Source of the DNA: Rhodospirillales bacterium
GTDB lineage: Bacteria; Pseudomonadota; Alphaproteobacteria; Rhodospirillales; JANQFP01
Direction: 5' to 3'
Assembly (NCBI GenBank): GCA_028277795.1
Contig: JANQFP010000152.1
Span: forward strand, 1-37,410
Length of the DNA: 37,410 nt
Part shown: piece by piece, positions 1 through 7,588 of the stretch
Layout of the letters: every line of letters starts with the position of its first letter
How positions within the stretch are numbered: the first letter of the stretch is position 1
The notes under the pieces: generated by a model
Seen by the model: only the letters and a program-made list of their open reading frames with translations
Told to the model about the DNA's origin: nothing
Databases searched by the model: none
Position numbers and translations under genes: made by a program

Positions 1-110
1 TTTTCGGCCCGCTCCTGGCGGGGCGGCCGCCGGGACGCGACGCAGACCGTGGCGGATGTGAGAAATGCGGGCTAGTCGGTTTCGCCCCACCGGAACAGCG
101 CCACCCAACC

Positions 111-1007
111 CTATTTCCGCACGCTGACGAACAAGGGCGGTGGCAATTGCCCCGACGACAGGGCCGCGTCATAGCGTTCGGCGTAGGACGTGGACGTCCT
201 GCGGTCGTGCTCGTCAAGGAAGTACCGTGCGAGGTCGTAGGACCGGTACACGTCGTGCAGGATGGTCGCGGCCCTGAGGAGCTGGGCGTCGTCGAGGGCC
301 ATGAGATCGGAGAAGTCACGCACGAAGACGGCATCGGCCCACAACACCTGACTGAACGGCGCGCTCGCTGGCCTGACCCGGACCGGCCGGAGCGCCCGCC
401 CGGCCAAATCGATGAGTTTGTGGAGAACGAATCCCTTGGAGCGAAGATAGACCTGGACATCACCGAACAGGGGCTGTCCCTCATACAGCGGAACGAACTC
501 CACCTCGCATTCAATGATGACGGAATTCGCCACCGTTCTCGGCCCATTTAGCAATACATCGAGCTCCGTCCCTTGGACGTCTATTTTTATCAGGTCCGGT
601 TGTTCCACGTTTTCCAAGTCATCCAATCGGATTGTGTCGACTTCTATTTCCTCTTCAACGGAGAAGCCGCCGGCGCCCTGTTTGGTGCTCATGTCGCTGA
701 ATGCGTCGATGTACTTGGAATCCGGCCGCCGCAGGGAGGATGCGCTCGGGGCTCGGGTCACGTGGAGTGTGGCCCGGGCGCCGTCGCCGAGGGCCACGTT
801 CAGGTACGTGTAGGGACCGGAGCGCAACGAAAGCCTTTCGAATTCCTCCCGCCGCGGTTCGAAGCCGACCACGTCGGCCAACCCGTTGGCGACCAGGGGC
901 GCGTAGCGGTCCCGCCCCTCCTCCATGGCGCCGATATCCATGATCCGGATTCGGGGAAGGTCCGCTCCCAGGATCGCCTTGAGCGAAGGCAGGGTCAGAC
1001 GCGCCAT
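111..1007 (-). CDS. FkbM family SAM-dependent methyltransferase
   Basis: Predicted class I methyltransferase of the FkbM family, 298 residues. These enzymes usually O-methylate sugars or small metabolites; the substrate here cannot be told. The SAM site is visible as DIGAMEEG (residues 24-31) and GFEP (48-51), followed by the FkbM hallmark IKIDVQGTELDVL (140-152). I start it at ATG 1007. The frame is open for 45 more codons upstream, but that stretch (Arg/Ala-rich, with CWIW) does not look like part of the fold. The coding sequence has several AT-rich patches (for example around 540-660), unlike the strongly GC-biased neighbours, so it may have been acquired by transfer. It stands alone, divergent from the Nudix gene. 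Confidence 0.85.
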   Translation of the reverse strand: MARLTLPSLKAILGADLPRIRIMDIGAMEEGRDRYAPLVANGLADVVGFEPRREEFERLSLRSGPYTYLNVALGDGARATLHVTRAPSASSLRRPDSKYIDAFSDMSTKQGAGGFSVEEEIEVDTIRLDDLENVEQPDLIKIDVQGTELDVLLNGPRTVANSVIIECEVEFVPLYEGQPLFGDVQVYLRSKGFVLHKLIDLAGRALRPVRVRPASAPFSQVLWADAVFVRDFSDLMALDDAQLLRAATILHDVYRSYDLARYFLDEHDRRTSTSYAERYDAALSSGQLPPPLFVSVRK

Positions 1008-1231
1008 GGACCAAATCCAACAACCACCGAGGTCAGGCCGCGGGCACCGCGAAGCGGACGCCTCCGGCCCGGCGGTCCCCAGGTCAATCTCCGCTATCGG
1101 GAAAGCGATATCAATCGCTCGCTCCGCCCGCCTCGCGGACACGCGTGCGGGCCGGGCGAAACCGGTTGATCGGCGACCGCCGGTCGGCGAGAAAGGCGCG
1201 CCCTCCTCATGACCGACCCGGCGAGGCCCCC

Positions 1232-1870
1232 ATGACCGACGACGACGTGGAGATCATCGAAAAAACGACCGAGTTTGACGGCTACGTGCGCCTCGACCGC
1301 TACCGGCTCCGGCACCGCCTGTTCGAGGGCGGCTGGACCGGCACGGTGACCCGCGAGGTGCTGGAGCGCGGCCACGCGGTGGTCGTGCTCCCCTACGACG
1401 CCGACCTGGATGCCATCGTCTGCATCGAGCAGTTCCGCATCGGCGCATTGACCGCCAAGCAGTCGGGGCTGTTCGGCGACGGCTTCTCGCCGTGGCTGGT
1501 GGAGGTGGTGGCCGGCATCATCGAGGACGGCGAGGACCCGGAAGACGTGGCCCGTCGCGAAGCCCTGGAGGAATCGGGATGTCAGGTCCACGAGCTGATC
1601 CCCGTCGGCCACTACATCGCCACACCCGGCGTGTGTTCGGAGTCGGTGTTCATCTACTGCGGCCGGGTCGACGCGTCGGGCGCCGGCGGCGTCCACGGCA
1701 TCAGGCATGAGCACGAGGACATCCGCGTCTTCGTCGTCCCCGTGGCCGAGGCGTTCGAATGGCTGGAGGCGCGCGCGGTCACCAACGCCATGACCCTGAT
1801 TGCGCTGCAGTGGTTGAAGATCAACCACGAGGACCTACGTGCCAAATGGCGTTCCCGCGCCGCCCCTTGA
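1232..1870 (+). CDS. nudF: Nudix hydrolase, ADP-ribose pyrophosphatase type
   Basis: Predicted to hydrolyse ADP-ribose or a related nucleoside diphosphate sugar to AMP and a sugar phosphate, in the cytosol. The 212-residue protein carries a complete Nudix box at residues 95-117: G95, E101, R109-E110, E113-E114 and G116 all fit GX5EX7REUXEEXGU. The TPG motif about 16 residues after the box is the usual mark of the ADP-ribose pyrophosphatase subgroup. The start is ATG 1232; an in-frame extension to 1145 exists but reads as low-complexity Arg-rich sequence. It lies 47 bp ahead of cysK on the same strand, although a possible cysK control site sits in that gap, so joint transcription is uncertain. 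Substrate preference within the subgroup is inferred. Confidence 0.88.
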   Translation: MTDDDVEIIEKTTEFDGYVRLDRYRLRHRLFEGGWTGTVTREVLERGHAVVVLPYDADLDAIVCIEQFRIGALTAKQSGLFGDGFSPWLVEVVAGIIEDGEDPEDVARREALEESGCQVHELIPVGHYIATPGVCSESVFIYCGRVDASGAGGVHGIRHEHEDIRVFVVPVAEAFEWLEARAVTNAMTLIALQWLKINHEDLRAKWRSRAAP

Positions 1871-1888
1871 ACGCCGGGGCCTCGTGTA

Positions 1889-1902
1889 TTAGAATTTCCT
1901 AA
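1889..1902. promoter_or_regulatory. Partial palindrome TTAG-N6-CTAA ahead of cysK
   Basis: TTAGAATTTCCTAA is an AT-rich inverted repeat with perfect 4-bp outer arms, in the 47-bp gap between the Nudix gene and cysK and immediately before the cysK ribosome binding site. Sulfur genes in many bacteria are controlled by Rrf2/CymR-type or LysR-type regulators, but no regulator gene is nearby. Operator function is a guess. Confidence 0.25.
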
Positions 1903-1917
1903 AGAAAGGCGGTTGCC

Positions 1918-2940
1918 GTGTCCTTCCGAGCCACCACCATGGACGTTCGCGACGGGTTCATCGACACCATCGGCCGCACGCCCATGATCCGCCTGCGCCG
2001 GGCCTCCGAGGCCACAGGCTGCACCATCCTGGGCAAGGCGGAGTTCCTCAACCCCGGCGGCTCGGTCAAGGACCGGGCGGCCCTGTTCATCGTGCTGGAC
2101 GCCGAGGAGCGCGGCACCCTGAAGCCGGGCGGCGTCATCGTCGAAGGCACCGCCGGCAACACCGGCATCGGGCTGGCCCTGGTCGGCAACGCCCGCGGCT
2201 ACCGGACCGTCATCGTCATCCCCGAGACCCAGAGCCAGGAGAAGAAGGATACCCTCAGGCTGTGCGGCGCCGACGTGCGCGAAGTGCCGGCCGTGCCCTA
2301 CAAGGACCCCGGCAACTACGTGCACGTCTCCGAGCGTCTGGCCGCCGAGCTCAACGAGAGCGAGCCCAACGGCGCCATTTGGGCCCAGCAGTTCGACAAC
2401 GTGGCCAACCGCCACGGCCATTACGTGACCACCGGCCCCGAGATCTGGGAGCAGACCGGCGGCACCGTGGACGGCTTCATCTGCGCCGTCGGCACCGGCG
2501 GCACCCTGGCCGGCGTCGGCATGGCGCTCAAGGAGCGCAGGCCCGACGTGGTCATCGCCCTGGCCGACCCCATGGGGGCGGCCCTGTACAACCACTACAA
2601 GCACGGCGAGCTGAAGGCCGAGGGCACCTCCATCACCGAAGGCATCGGCCAGGGGCGGGTGACCCGCAACCTGGAGGGCGCCCCCGTGGACGATGCCTTC
2701 CAGATTCCCGATGACGAGGCCCTGCCGGTGGTGTTCGACCTGATCAAGGAAGAAGGCCTGTGCCTGGGCGGCTCGTCCGGCATCAACGTGGCCGGCGCCA
2801 TCCGGCTGGCCCGGCAGATGGGGCCCGGGCACACCATCGTCACCGTGTTGTGCGATTTCGGCACCCGCTACCAGAGCAAGATGTTCAACCCCGATTTCCT
2901 GCGCCAGAACGGGCTGCCGGTGCCCGATTGGCTGACCTAG
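1918..2940 (+). CDS. cysK: Cysteine synthase (O-acetylserine sulfhydrylase family)
   Basis: PLP enzyme that makes cysteine from O-acetylserine and sulfide, 340 residues. NPGGSVKDRAA (45-55) contains the Schiff-base lysine K51. EGTAGNTGIG (76-85) is the substrate-binding loop, and GGSSGIN near the C terminus is the phosphate-binding loop. I choose GTG 1918 because AAAGGCGG lies 6 nt upstream; ATG 1939 (residue 8) has no Shine-Dalgarno. The tail GTRYQSKMFNPDF is typical of a group related to both O-acetylserine sulfhydrylase and cystathionine beta-synthase-like enzymes, so use of homocysteine cannot be excluded. It heads a run of four sulfur genes; the next starts 9 nt downstream. Confidence 0.92.
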   Translation: MSFRATTMDVRDGFIDTIGRTPMIRLRRASEATGCTILGKAEFLNPGGSVKDRAALFIVLDAEERGTLKPGGVIVEGTAGNTGIGLALVGNARGYRTVIVIPETQSQEKKDTLRLCGADVREVPAVPYKDPGNYVHVSERLAAELNESEPNGAIWAQQFDNVANRHGHYVTTGPEIWEQTGGTVDGFICAVGTGGTLAGVGMALKERRPDVVIALADPMGAALYNHYKHGELKAEGTSITEGIGQGRVTRNLEGAPVDDAFQIPDDEALPVVFDLIKEEGLCLGGSSGINVAGAIRLARQMGPGHTIVTVLCDFGTRYQSKMFNPDFLRQNGLPVPDWLT

Positions 2941-2949
2941 GAAGGACCC

Positions 2950-3807
2950 GTGGAGCCCGTGAACCCGCACGCCCTGGTCGACACGCAGTGGCTCCACGAC
3001 CATCTGGACGACGACGGCGTGCGTGTGGTCGACGCCACCTTCTTCCTGCCCAACTCGGACCGCGACGCCGGCGCCGAGTTCGCCGCCCGCCACATCCCCG
3101 GCGCCGTGTTCTTCGACATCGACGCGGTGTGCGACCCCGCCACCGACCTGCCCCACATGCTGTCCAGCCCGGACGTCTTTGCCGCCCAGGTCGGCGCCCT
3201 CGGCCTGGGCAGCGGCCACCGCATCGTCGCCTACGATTGCTTCGCCGGCGTCTCCGGCGCCATGCGCGTCTGGTGGACCTTCCGGGCCTTCGGCTACGAC
3301 AACGTGGCCGTGCTCGACGGCGGCCTCGACCGCTGGATCGCCGAGGGACGGCCGCTGACCGGCGACGTGACCGAGGTCCGCCCGGCCACCTTCGACGCCG
3401 GCTGGCGTCCCGAACTGGTGCGCACCTTCGATCAGGTCCGCGCCACCGTCGACAACGGCGACGAGCAGGTGGTGGACATGCGCCGCCTCGGGCGGTTCCT
3501 CGGGGACGATCCGGAACCGCGGGAATGCCGGCGGTTCGGCCATGTCCCCGGCAGCGTCAACGTGCCCTTCGTGGACCTCATGGAGCCGGTGAACCCCGTC
3601 TCCCTGCGGCCGGGGATCGAGATCAAGGCGACGTTCGAGCGGGCCGGGGTAGACTTGACCCGGCCCATCGTCACCTTGTGCGGCTCGGGCGTGAACGCCG
3701 CCGTCGGCGCCTTCGCGCTCTACCTGCTGGGCATCGAGGGGGTCGCCGTCTACGACGGCTCGTGGGCCGAATGGGGCAACCGCGACGACGCGCCTATAGA
3801 GCGCTAG
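2950..3807 (+). CDS. Sulfurtransferase, thiosulfate/3-mercaptopyruvate type (copy 1)
   Basis: Two-domain rhodanese, 285 residues, that would transfer sulfane sulfur from 3-mercaptopyruvate or thiosulfate to a thiol acceptor. The inactive N-terminal domain covers roughly residues 10-130 and the catalytic one 160-280. The active-site loop CGSGVN begins at C244 and is closer to mercaptopyruvate sulfurtransferases (CGSGVT) than to classical rhodanese (CRKGVT); the Asn in place of Thr is unusual. The start is GTG 2950 with GGAAGG just upstream. It aligns without any gap over its full length with the next gene, so the two arose by tandem duplication. Donor specificity is not decided by sequence alone. 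Confidence 0.9.
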   Translation: MEPVNPHALVDTQWLHDHLDDDGVRVVDATFFLPNSDRDAGAEFAARHIPGAVFFDIDAVCDPATDLPHMLSSPDVFAAQVGALGLGSGHRIVAYDCFAGVSGAMRVWWTFRAFGYDNVAVLDGGLDRWIAEGRPLTGDVTEVRPATFDAGWRPELVRTFDQVRATVDNGDEQVVDMRRLGRFLGDDPEPRECRRFGHVPGSVNVPFVDLMEPVNPVSLRPGIEIKATFERAGVDLTRPIVTLCGSGVNAAVGAFALYLLGIEGVAVYDGSWAEWGNRDDAPIER

Positions 3808-3838
3808 GCGGAGCCCGTTGGGGAGAGGAACGGAGACC

Positions 3839-4696
3839 ATGACGTACGCCAACGAAGACGCCCTGATAAGCCCCGAGTGGCTGCGCGCGCACCTGGACGA
3901 CCCGGGCCTGCGCATCGTCGATGCCACCGCGTTCCTGCCCGGCTCCGAGCGTGACGCCTACGAGGAATACACCTACCGCCACATCCCCGGCGCCGTGTAC
4001 TTCGACATCGACGACATCAGCGACGGCGACACCCTGCTGCCCCACATGCTCCCCGGCCCGGACAAGTTCGCCCGTGCCGTCGGCGCGCTCGGCATCGGCA
4101 ACGACCATCGGGTGGTGGTCTACGACTGCAACGGCGGCTATAGCGCCGCGGCCCGCGTGTGGTGGATGTTCCGGGTCTTCGGCCACGACCGGGTGAGCGT
4201 ACTCGACGGCGGCCTGCCGGGCTGGACCAGGTCCCGCAACCCGGTGGTGCCCGGCGAGGAAACCCTGACGCCGTGCACGTTCACGGCCCGCATGAACCCG
4301 GACCTGGTGCGGGACCTGGACGACATGATGGCCAACCTGGAGACCCGTCGCGAGCAGGTGGTGGACGCCCGCAACGCCAAGCGCTTCGCCGGCATCGAGC
4401 CCGAACCCCGCCCCAACCGGCGCAACGGCCACATCCCCGGTGCCGTCAACGTGCCGTTCTTCGACCTGATGGTGCCGCGCCGGAACTTCAGCTTCCGGCC
4501 GGCCGACGAGATGATCGAGGTGTTCGCCAAGGCCGGCATCGACCTGGGCGAGCCCATCGTGGTGACCTGCGGCTCCGGCGTCACCACCGGCGTTGTCGCC
4601 CTGGCCTTGCACCTGCTCGGCCACGAGGACGCCGCCGTCTACGACGGTTCGTGGGCCGAATGGGGCAACCACGAGCACGCCCCCGTCGAGACCTGA
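3839..4696 (+). CDS. Sulfurtransferase, thiosulfate/3-mercaptopyruvate type (copy 2)
   Basis: Second two-domain rhodanese, also 285 residues and colinear with copy 1. Shared landmarks fall at the same residue numbers: the RHIPGAV motif at 48-54, VLDGGL at 121-126 and the catalytic cysteine C244. Its loop is CGSGVTT, the canonical mercaptopyruvate sulfurtransferase form, unlike the CGSGVN of copy 1, so the copies may differ in donor or acceptor. The start is ATG 3839, preceded by GAGAGGAACGGAG; a TTG at 3818 in the same frame is less likely. The gap to copy 1 is 31 bp, consistent with one transcript. Confidence 0.9.
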   Translation: MTYANEDALISPEWLRAHLDDPGLRIVDATAFLPGSERDAYEEYTYRHIPGAVYFDIDDISDGDTLLPHMLPGPDKFARAVGALGIGNDHRVVVYDCNGGYSAAARVWWMFRVFGHDRVSVLDGGLPGWTRSRNPVVPGEETLTPCTFTARMNPDLVRDLDDMMANLETRREQVVDARNAKRFAGIEPEPRPNRRNGHIPGAVNVPFFDLMVPRRNFSFRPADEMIEVFAKAGIDLGEPIVVTCGSGVTTGVVALALHLLGHEDAAVYDGSWAEWGNHEHAPVET

Positions 4697-4752
4697 CCGG
4701 CCGCGGCGCCCCCCGCCGCCGCCCGCGTTGACCGCATCCCGTCTCTGCGTCC

Positions 4753-5961
4753 ATGCTGAAGGCCATGGACGAGTCGAAACCGCCGCAACGACCGGTGAAG
4801 AAATCGACACGCCTGCTCTATGCGGGGCGGCGGCCGGAGGACCAGCACGGGGTCGTCAACCCGCCGGTCTACCACGCCTCCACCGTCACCTTCCCCACGG
4901 TGGCCGAGCTGGAGGCGGCGCAACGCGACAGACTGAACCGGGTCTACTACGGGCGCTTCGGCACGCCGACCAGCTTCGCTTTCGAGGACGCGGTTGCCGA
5001 GTTGGAGGGCGGCGACCGCGCCGTGTCCCTGCCCTCGGGGCTGGCCGCCATCACCTGCGCCCTGCTCGCCTTCCTCAAGGCCGGCGACCACCTGCTGATT
5101 ACCGACAGCGCCTACTTCCCCACGCGCAAGTTCTGCGACACCCTGCTCGCCGGCCTGGGCGTCGAGACCACTTACTACGACCCCACCGTCGGCGGCGCCA
5201 TCGCCGGCCTGATGCGCCCCGAGACCCGGGTGGTGTTCGTGGAGTCGCCGGGCTCGCTGACCTTCGAGGTCCAGGACGTGCCGGCCATCGCCGCGGCGGC
5301 CCACGATCACGGCGCCGTCGTCATCATGGACAACACCTGGAGCGCCGGCCTTTACTTCCAGCCCTTCGCCCACGGGATCGACGTCTCCATCCAGGCGGCC
5401 ACTAAGTTCATCGTCGGCCACTCCGACGCCATGCTGGGGACCGTCACCACCACCAACGACCTGTTCGAGACCGTCAAATGGACCGCCGTCGGGCTCGGCA
5501 TCTGCGCCGGGCCCGACGACTGCTACCTGGGCCTGCGCGGCCTGCGCAGCCTCACCGCCCGCCTCGCCCGGCACCAGGAGACGGGCCTCGCCCTGGCCCG
5601 CTGGCTGGAGCAGCGTCCGGAGGTGGAGACGGTCCTCCATCCGGCCCTGCCCTCGTTCCCGGGGTACGATCTGTGGAAACGGGATTTCACCGGCGCCCCA
5701 GGGCTTTTCGGGTTTGTGTTGACACCTTGCTCGAAAGACTCCGTGGCCGCCATGCTGGACGGGCTGGCCTTGTTTGCCATGGGGTTCAGCTGGGGCGGTT
5801 ACGAGAGCCTGATCCTGCCCACCGAGCCGGGGAAGAGCCGCACCGCCGTGCCCTGGCCCCATGCGGGTCCGTGCCTGCGTATCCACGCCGGGCTCGAGGA
5901 TGCCGACGATTTGATCGCCGATTTGGAGGCGGGATTCCGGCGCCTGGAGGCGGCACGATAA
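4753..5961 (+). CDS. metC: Cystathionine beta-lyase (Cys/Met metabolism PLP enzyme)
   Basis: Cleaves cystathionine to homocysteine, pyruvate and ammonia; such enzymes can also release H2S from cysteine. The protein has 402 residues. The PLP lysine is K218 in ATKFIVGHSDAMLG, with D193 in MDNTWSAG as the pyridine-nitrogen aspartate and YYGRFGTPT (65-73) as the neighbouring-subunit phosphate site. FSWGGYESLILP near the C terminus is typical of MetC rather than MetB or cystathionine gamma-lyase. The start may be ATG 4753 or ATG 4765; a GAAGG lies close before the latter. It is the last of the four sulfur genes, 56 bp after the sulfurtransferase pair. Confidence 0.9.
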   Translation: MLKAMDESKPPQRPVKKSTRLLYAGRRPEDQHGVVNPPVYHASTVTFPTVAELEAAQRDRLNRVYYGRFGTPTSFAFEDAVAELEGGDRAVSLPSGLAAITCALLAFLKAGDHLLITDSAYFPTRKFCDTLLAGLGVETTYYDPTVGGAIAGLMRPETRVVFVESPGSLTFEVQDVPAIAAAAHDHGAVVIMDNTWSAGLYFQPFAHGIDVSIQAATKFIVGHSDAMLGTVTTTNDLFETVKWTAVGLGICAGPDDCYLGLRGLRSLTARLARHQETGLALARWLEQRPEVETVLHPALPSFPGYDLWKRDFTGAPGLFGFVLTPCSKDSVAAMLDGLALFAMGFSWGGYESLILPTEPGKSRTAVPWPHAGPCLRIHAGLEDADDLIADLEAGFRRLEAAR

Positions 5962-5970
5962 TCGATTCAA

Positions 5971-6011
5971 GGTTAATTTTTTATGTTCACAGTTCAACTT
6001 TTGGTTAATTT
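5971..6011. repeat. Two GGTTAATTT direct repeats 32 bp apart
   Basis: GGTTAATTT occurs at 5971-5979 and 6003-6011, about three helical turns apart, in an AT-rich island just after metC in otherwise GC-rich DNA. The second copy runs into TTAATTTCTGTTAA. It may be a regulator site or promoter upstream element for the small membrane peptide gene; nothing proves it. Confidence 0.35.
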
Positions 6012-6136
6012 CTGTTAAGTTGAGCCCCTGCGGACCAGGACGGTCCCTTTCATGGTGTTGCCTCCACGTCCGACCATCGACCGTGTCGAGACACGCCTCC
6101 ATTTGCCCGATAACCACGTTCCGGGAAGAAACAACA

Positions 6137-6286
6137 ATGCGCCCATCATCCACGGTTCCCATCGGCGCCGTCGTTCTCGCCGTATTGGCGTTCGCTCTCA
6201 ACCTCGCCGTCTGGATCCACGAGCCGCTGCAGACCGCGCTCTTCGGACAGCCATTGCAGACAGCCTTCGCCGGCCAGCCCTTCTGA
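6137..6286 (+). CDS. 49-residue single-helix membrane peptide with 9-residue repeats
   Basis: Small gene that I do not recognise. ATG 6137 follows GGGAAGAA at good spacing. The peptide has a short polar start (MRPSSTVP), one hydrophobic helix (about residues 8-26) and a tail built of the unit PLQTALFGQ (30-38), PLQTAFAGQ (39-47) and a final PF. The tail units are a 27-bp tandem repeat in DNA with codon differences, so selection on the peptide is plausible. Topology is probably N-in with the repeat tail outside the membrane, by inference. It stands alone between metC and the duplicated LuxR genes, downstream of an AT-rich region. A longer reading from 6020 in the same frame has no ribosome binding site. 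Confidence 0.55.
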   Translation: MRPSSTVPIGAVVLAVLAFALNLAVWIHEPLQTALFGQPLQTAFAGQPF

Positions 6287-6340
6287 CCACCGCGGCCGGG
6301 CGAGCCGTCGGCGATTCCCGACGCTCCGAGCCGGTTCCTG

Positions 6341-6369
6341 TGGTTGAAGGTTCATAAGAGGAGTATAAT
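6341..6369 (+). promoter_or_regulatory. Candidate promoter (TATAAT -10) for the LuxR pair
   Basis: A perfect TATAAT lies at 6364-6369 in GAGTATAATACG, 58 bp before the first LuxR start. The -35 at 17-bp spacing (TGGTTG, 6341-6346) is poor; TTGAAG at 6344 would leave only 14 bp. Likely a housekeeping-type promoter that needs an activator. Confidence 0.4.
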
Positions 6370-6378
6370 ACGAGACGC

Positions 6379-6397
6379 GCATGCCTCCGCGGCATGC
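6379..6397. promoter_or_regulatory. 7-bp-arm inverted repeat in the LuxR leader
   Basis: GCATGCC (6379-6385), spacer TCCGC, GGCATGC (6391-6397) is a perfect 19-bp dyad. It lies about 10 bp after the TATAAT and 30 bp before the start codon, where a repressor or autoregulator would act. It differs from the palindromes ahead of the PEP-CTERM gene. Confidence 0.4.
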
Positions 6398-6427
6398 CGG
6401 TGATTTGCGTCGCCATGAGGGGGAAGG

Positions 6428-7588
6428 ATGGCCGCGCGGTTTACCGAGCAGGGATTCCAGGACACCGTTGACACCGTTCACGCGGCGGCCATCGACGCGG
6501 CACGGTGGCCGGATGCGATGGAAGGCATCCGGGGGTTTTTCGCCGGCGCCGCCGTGGTCATCTTCTCCAGCGATGCCGGGACCTGGGACGTCCTCGACAT
6601 CATGTCGGTGGGCACGGCGGACAACGCCCTGGACGAATACCGGGCCCATTACTGGCGCGAAGACCCCAAGCTCACCTTCACCCGGCGGAACCCCGGCCTG
6701 CCGCTCTACCATGATTTCCAATGCATGACCGAGGCGGAGATGGACCGCAACGGCTTCTACCGCTGGCAGGACCGCGTCGGCGGTCTCCGCTATTGCTTCG
6801 GCGCCTCGGCCCCCATCGACCGCGACGCCGCCGGACAGTTCGCGGTCCATTGGTCGCGCAGCCACGGCCCGCCCCAGCGGGACGAGGCGGACATGTTCGT
6901 CCGCTGCGCCGCGCATGTGCAGGCGGCCATGGCTGCCAACCGGCGGCTGGCCCATCTCCCGTGGCGCGACGAGGCGGCCTGGTCGGCCCTCGACGTCCTG
7001 CCGCAGGGGCTCCTGGTCCTCGATGCCGAGCGGCGGGTGCTGGCCGCCAACCGGATGGCCGAGACCATCCTGGCCGCGGGTGACGGACTCATTGTCGACG
7101 ACGGCGTCCTGTGCGCCGCGCGGGCTGCCGAAGATCGAGAGTTGCAGCACCATCTCGGCCGGGCCGTCGGCACATCGTCCACGGTCACCCTGGCCGGCGG
7201 CGTGGTGGCCCTGCCGCGCCCGTCTGGTGCGCGACCCTACGGACTCCTGATCACGCCATTCGTCGGACCGCGTCCCCGGTTCGCCAGCCGGCAACCGGCG
7301 GTCATCGTCACGGTCACCGACCCCGAGCGCGAGGTGGAGCCGTCTGCCGACATGCTCCGGCGCCTGTTCGGGCTGACCCCTACCGAGGCGGCGCTGGCGG
7401 CGCTCCTGGCCAGCGGGCGCAGCGTCGACGAAGTGGCCGACGAACTGGCGATGGCCAAGGCCACCGCACGGGTCCACCTGCGCAGCATCTTCAAGAAGAT
7501 GCGGGTCAACAGGCAAAGCGAGCTGGTCAAGCTGGTCCTCGATTCCCCGGCCCGGACGGGCACGCCACAGGGCCGAGAGGGCGAGTGA
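6428..7588 (+). CDS. LuxR/GerE-type HTH regulator (tandem copy 1)
   Basis: Transcription regulator of 386 residues. The C-terminal 65 residues form the LuxR-type winged HTH (LTPTEAALAALLASG through VHLRSIFKKMRVNRQSELVKLVL, about 316-376). The N-terminal 190 residues look like a sensory domain not matching the acyl-homoserine-lactone type. A PAS-like segment follows (AWSALDVLPQGLLVLDAERRVLAANRMAE, about 188-220). The start ATG 6428 has GGGGGAAGG directly upstream. The signal is unknown. The stop TGA shares a base with the ATG of the next gene (TGATG), so the two copies are translated together. Confidence 0.85.
   Translation: MAARFTEQGFQDTVDTVHAAAIDAARWPDAMEGIRGFFAGAAVVIFSSDAGTWDVLDIMSVGTADNALDEYRAHYWREDPKLTFTRRNPGLPLYHDFQCMTEAEMDRNGFYRWQDRVGGLRYCFGASAPIDRDAAGQFAVHWSRSHGPPQRDEADMFVRCAAHVQAAMAANRRLAHLPWRDEAAWSALDVLPQGLLVLDAERRVLAANRMAETILAAGDGLIVDDGVLCAARAAEDRELQHHLGRAVGTSSTVTLAGGVVALPRPSGARPYGLLITPFVGPRPRFASRQPAVIVTVTDPEREVEPSADMLRRLFGLTPTEAALAALLASGRSVDEVADELAMAKATARVHLRSIFKKMRVNRQSELVKLVLDSPARTGTPQGREGE

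Noticed and set aside
1-75. Possible C-terminal end of a plus-strand gene (frame 1, stop TAG at 73-75)
   Set aside because: Only 24 Arg-rich codons are visible; there is not enough to support a gene.
1654-3927. 757-codon open frame on the minus strand
   Set aside because: It lies antisense to the Nudix, cysK and sulfurtransferase genes. Its translation is Gly/Val/His-rich shadow sequence typical of GC-rich DNA, with no domain.
6003-6020. CtrA-like site TTAA-N-TTAA
   Set aside because: The spacer is 6 bp, not the 7 bp required by the CtrA consensus.
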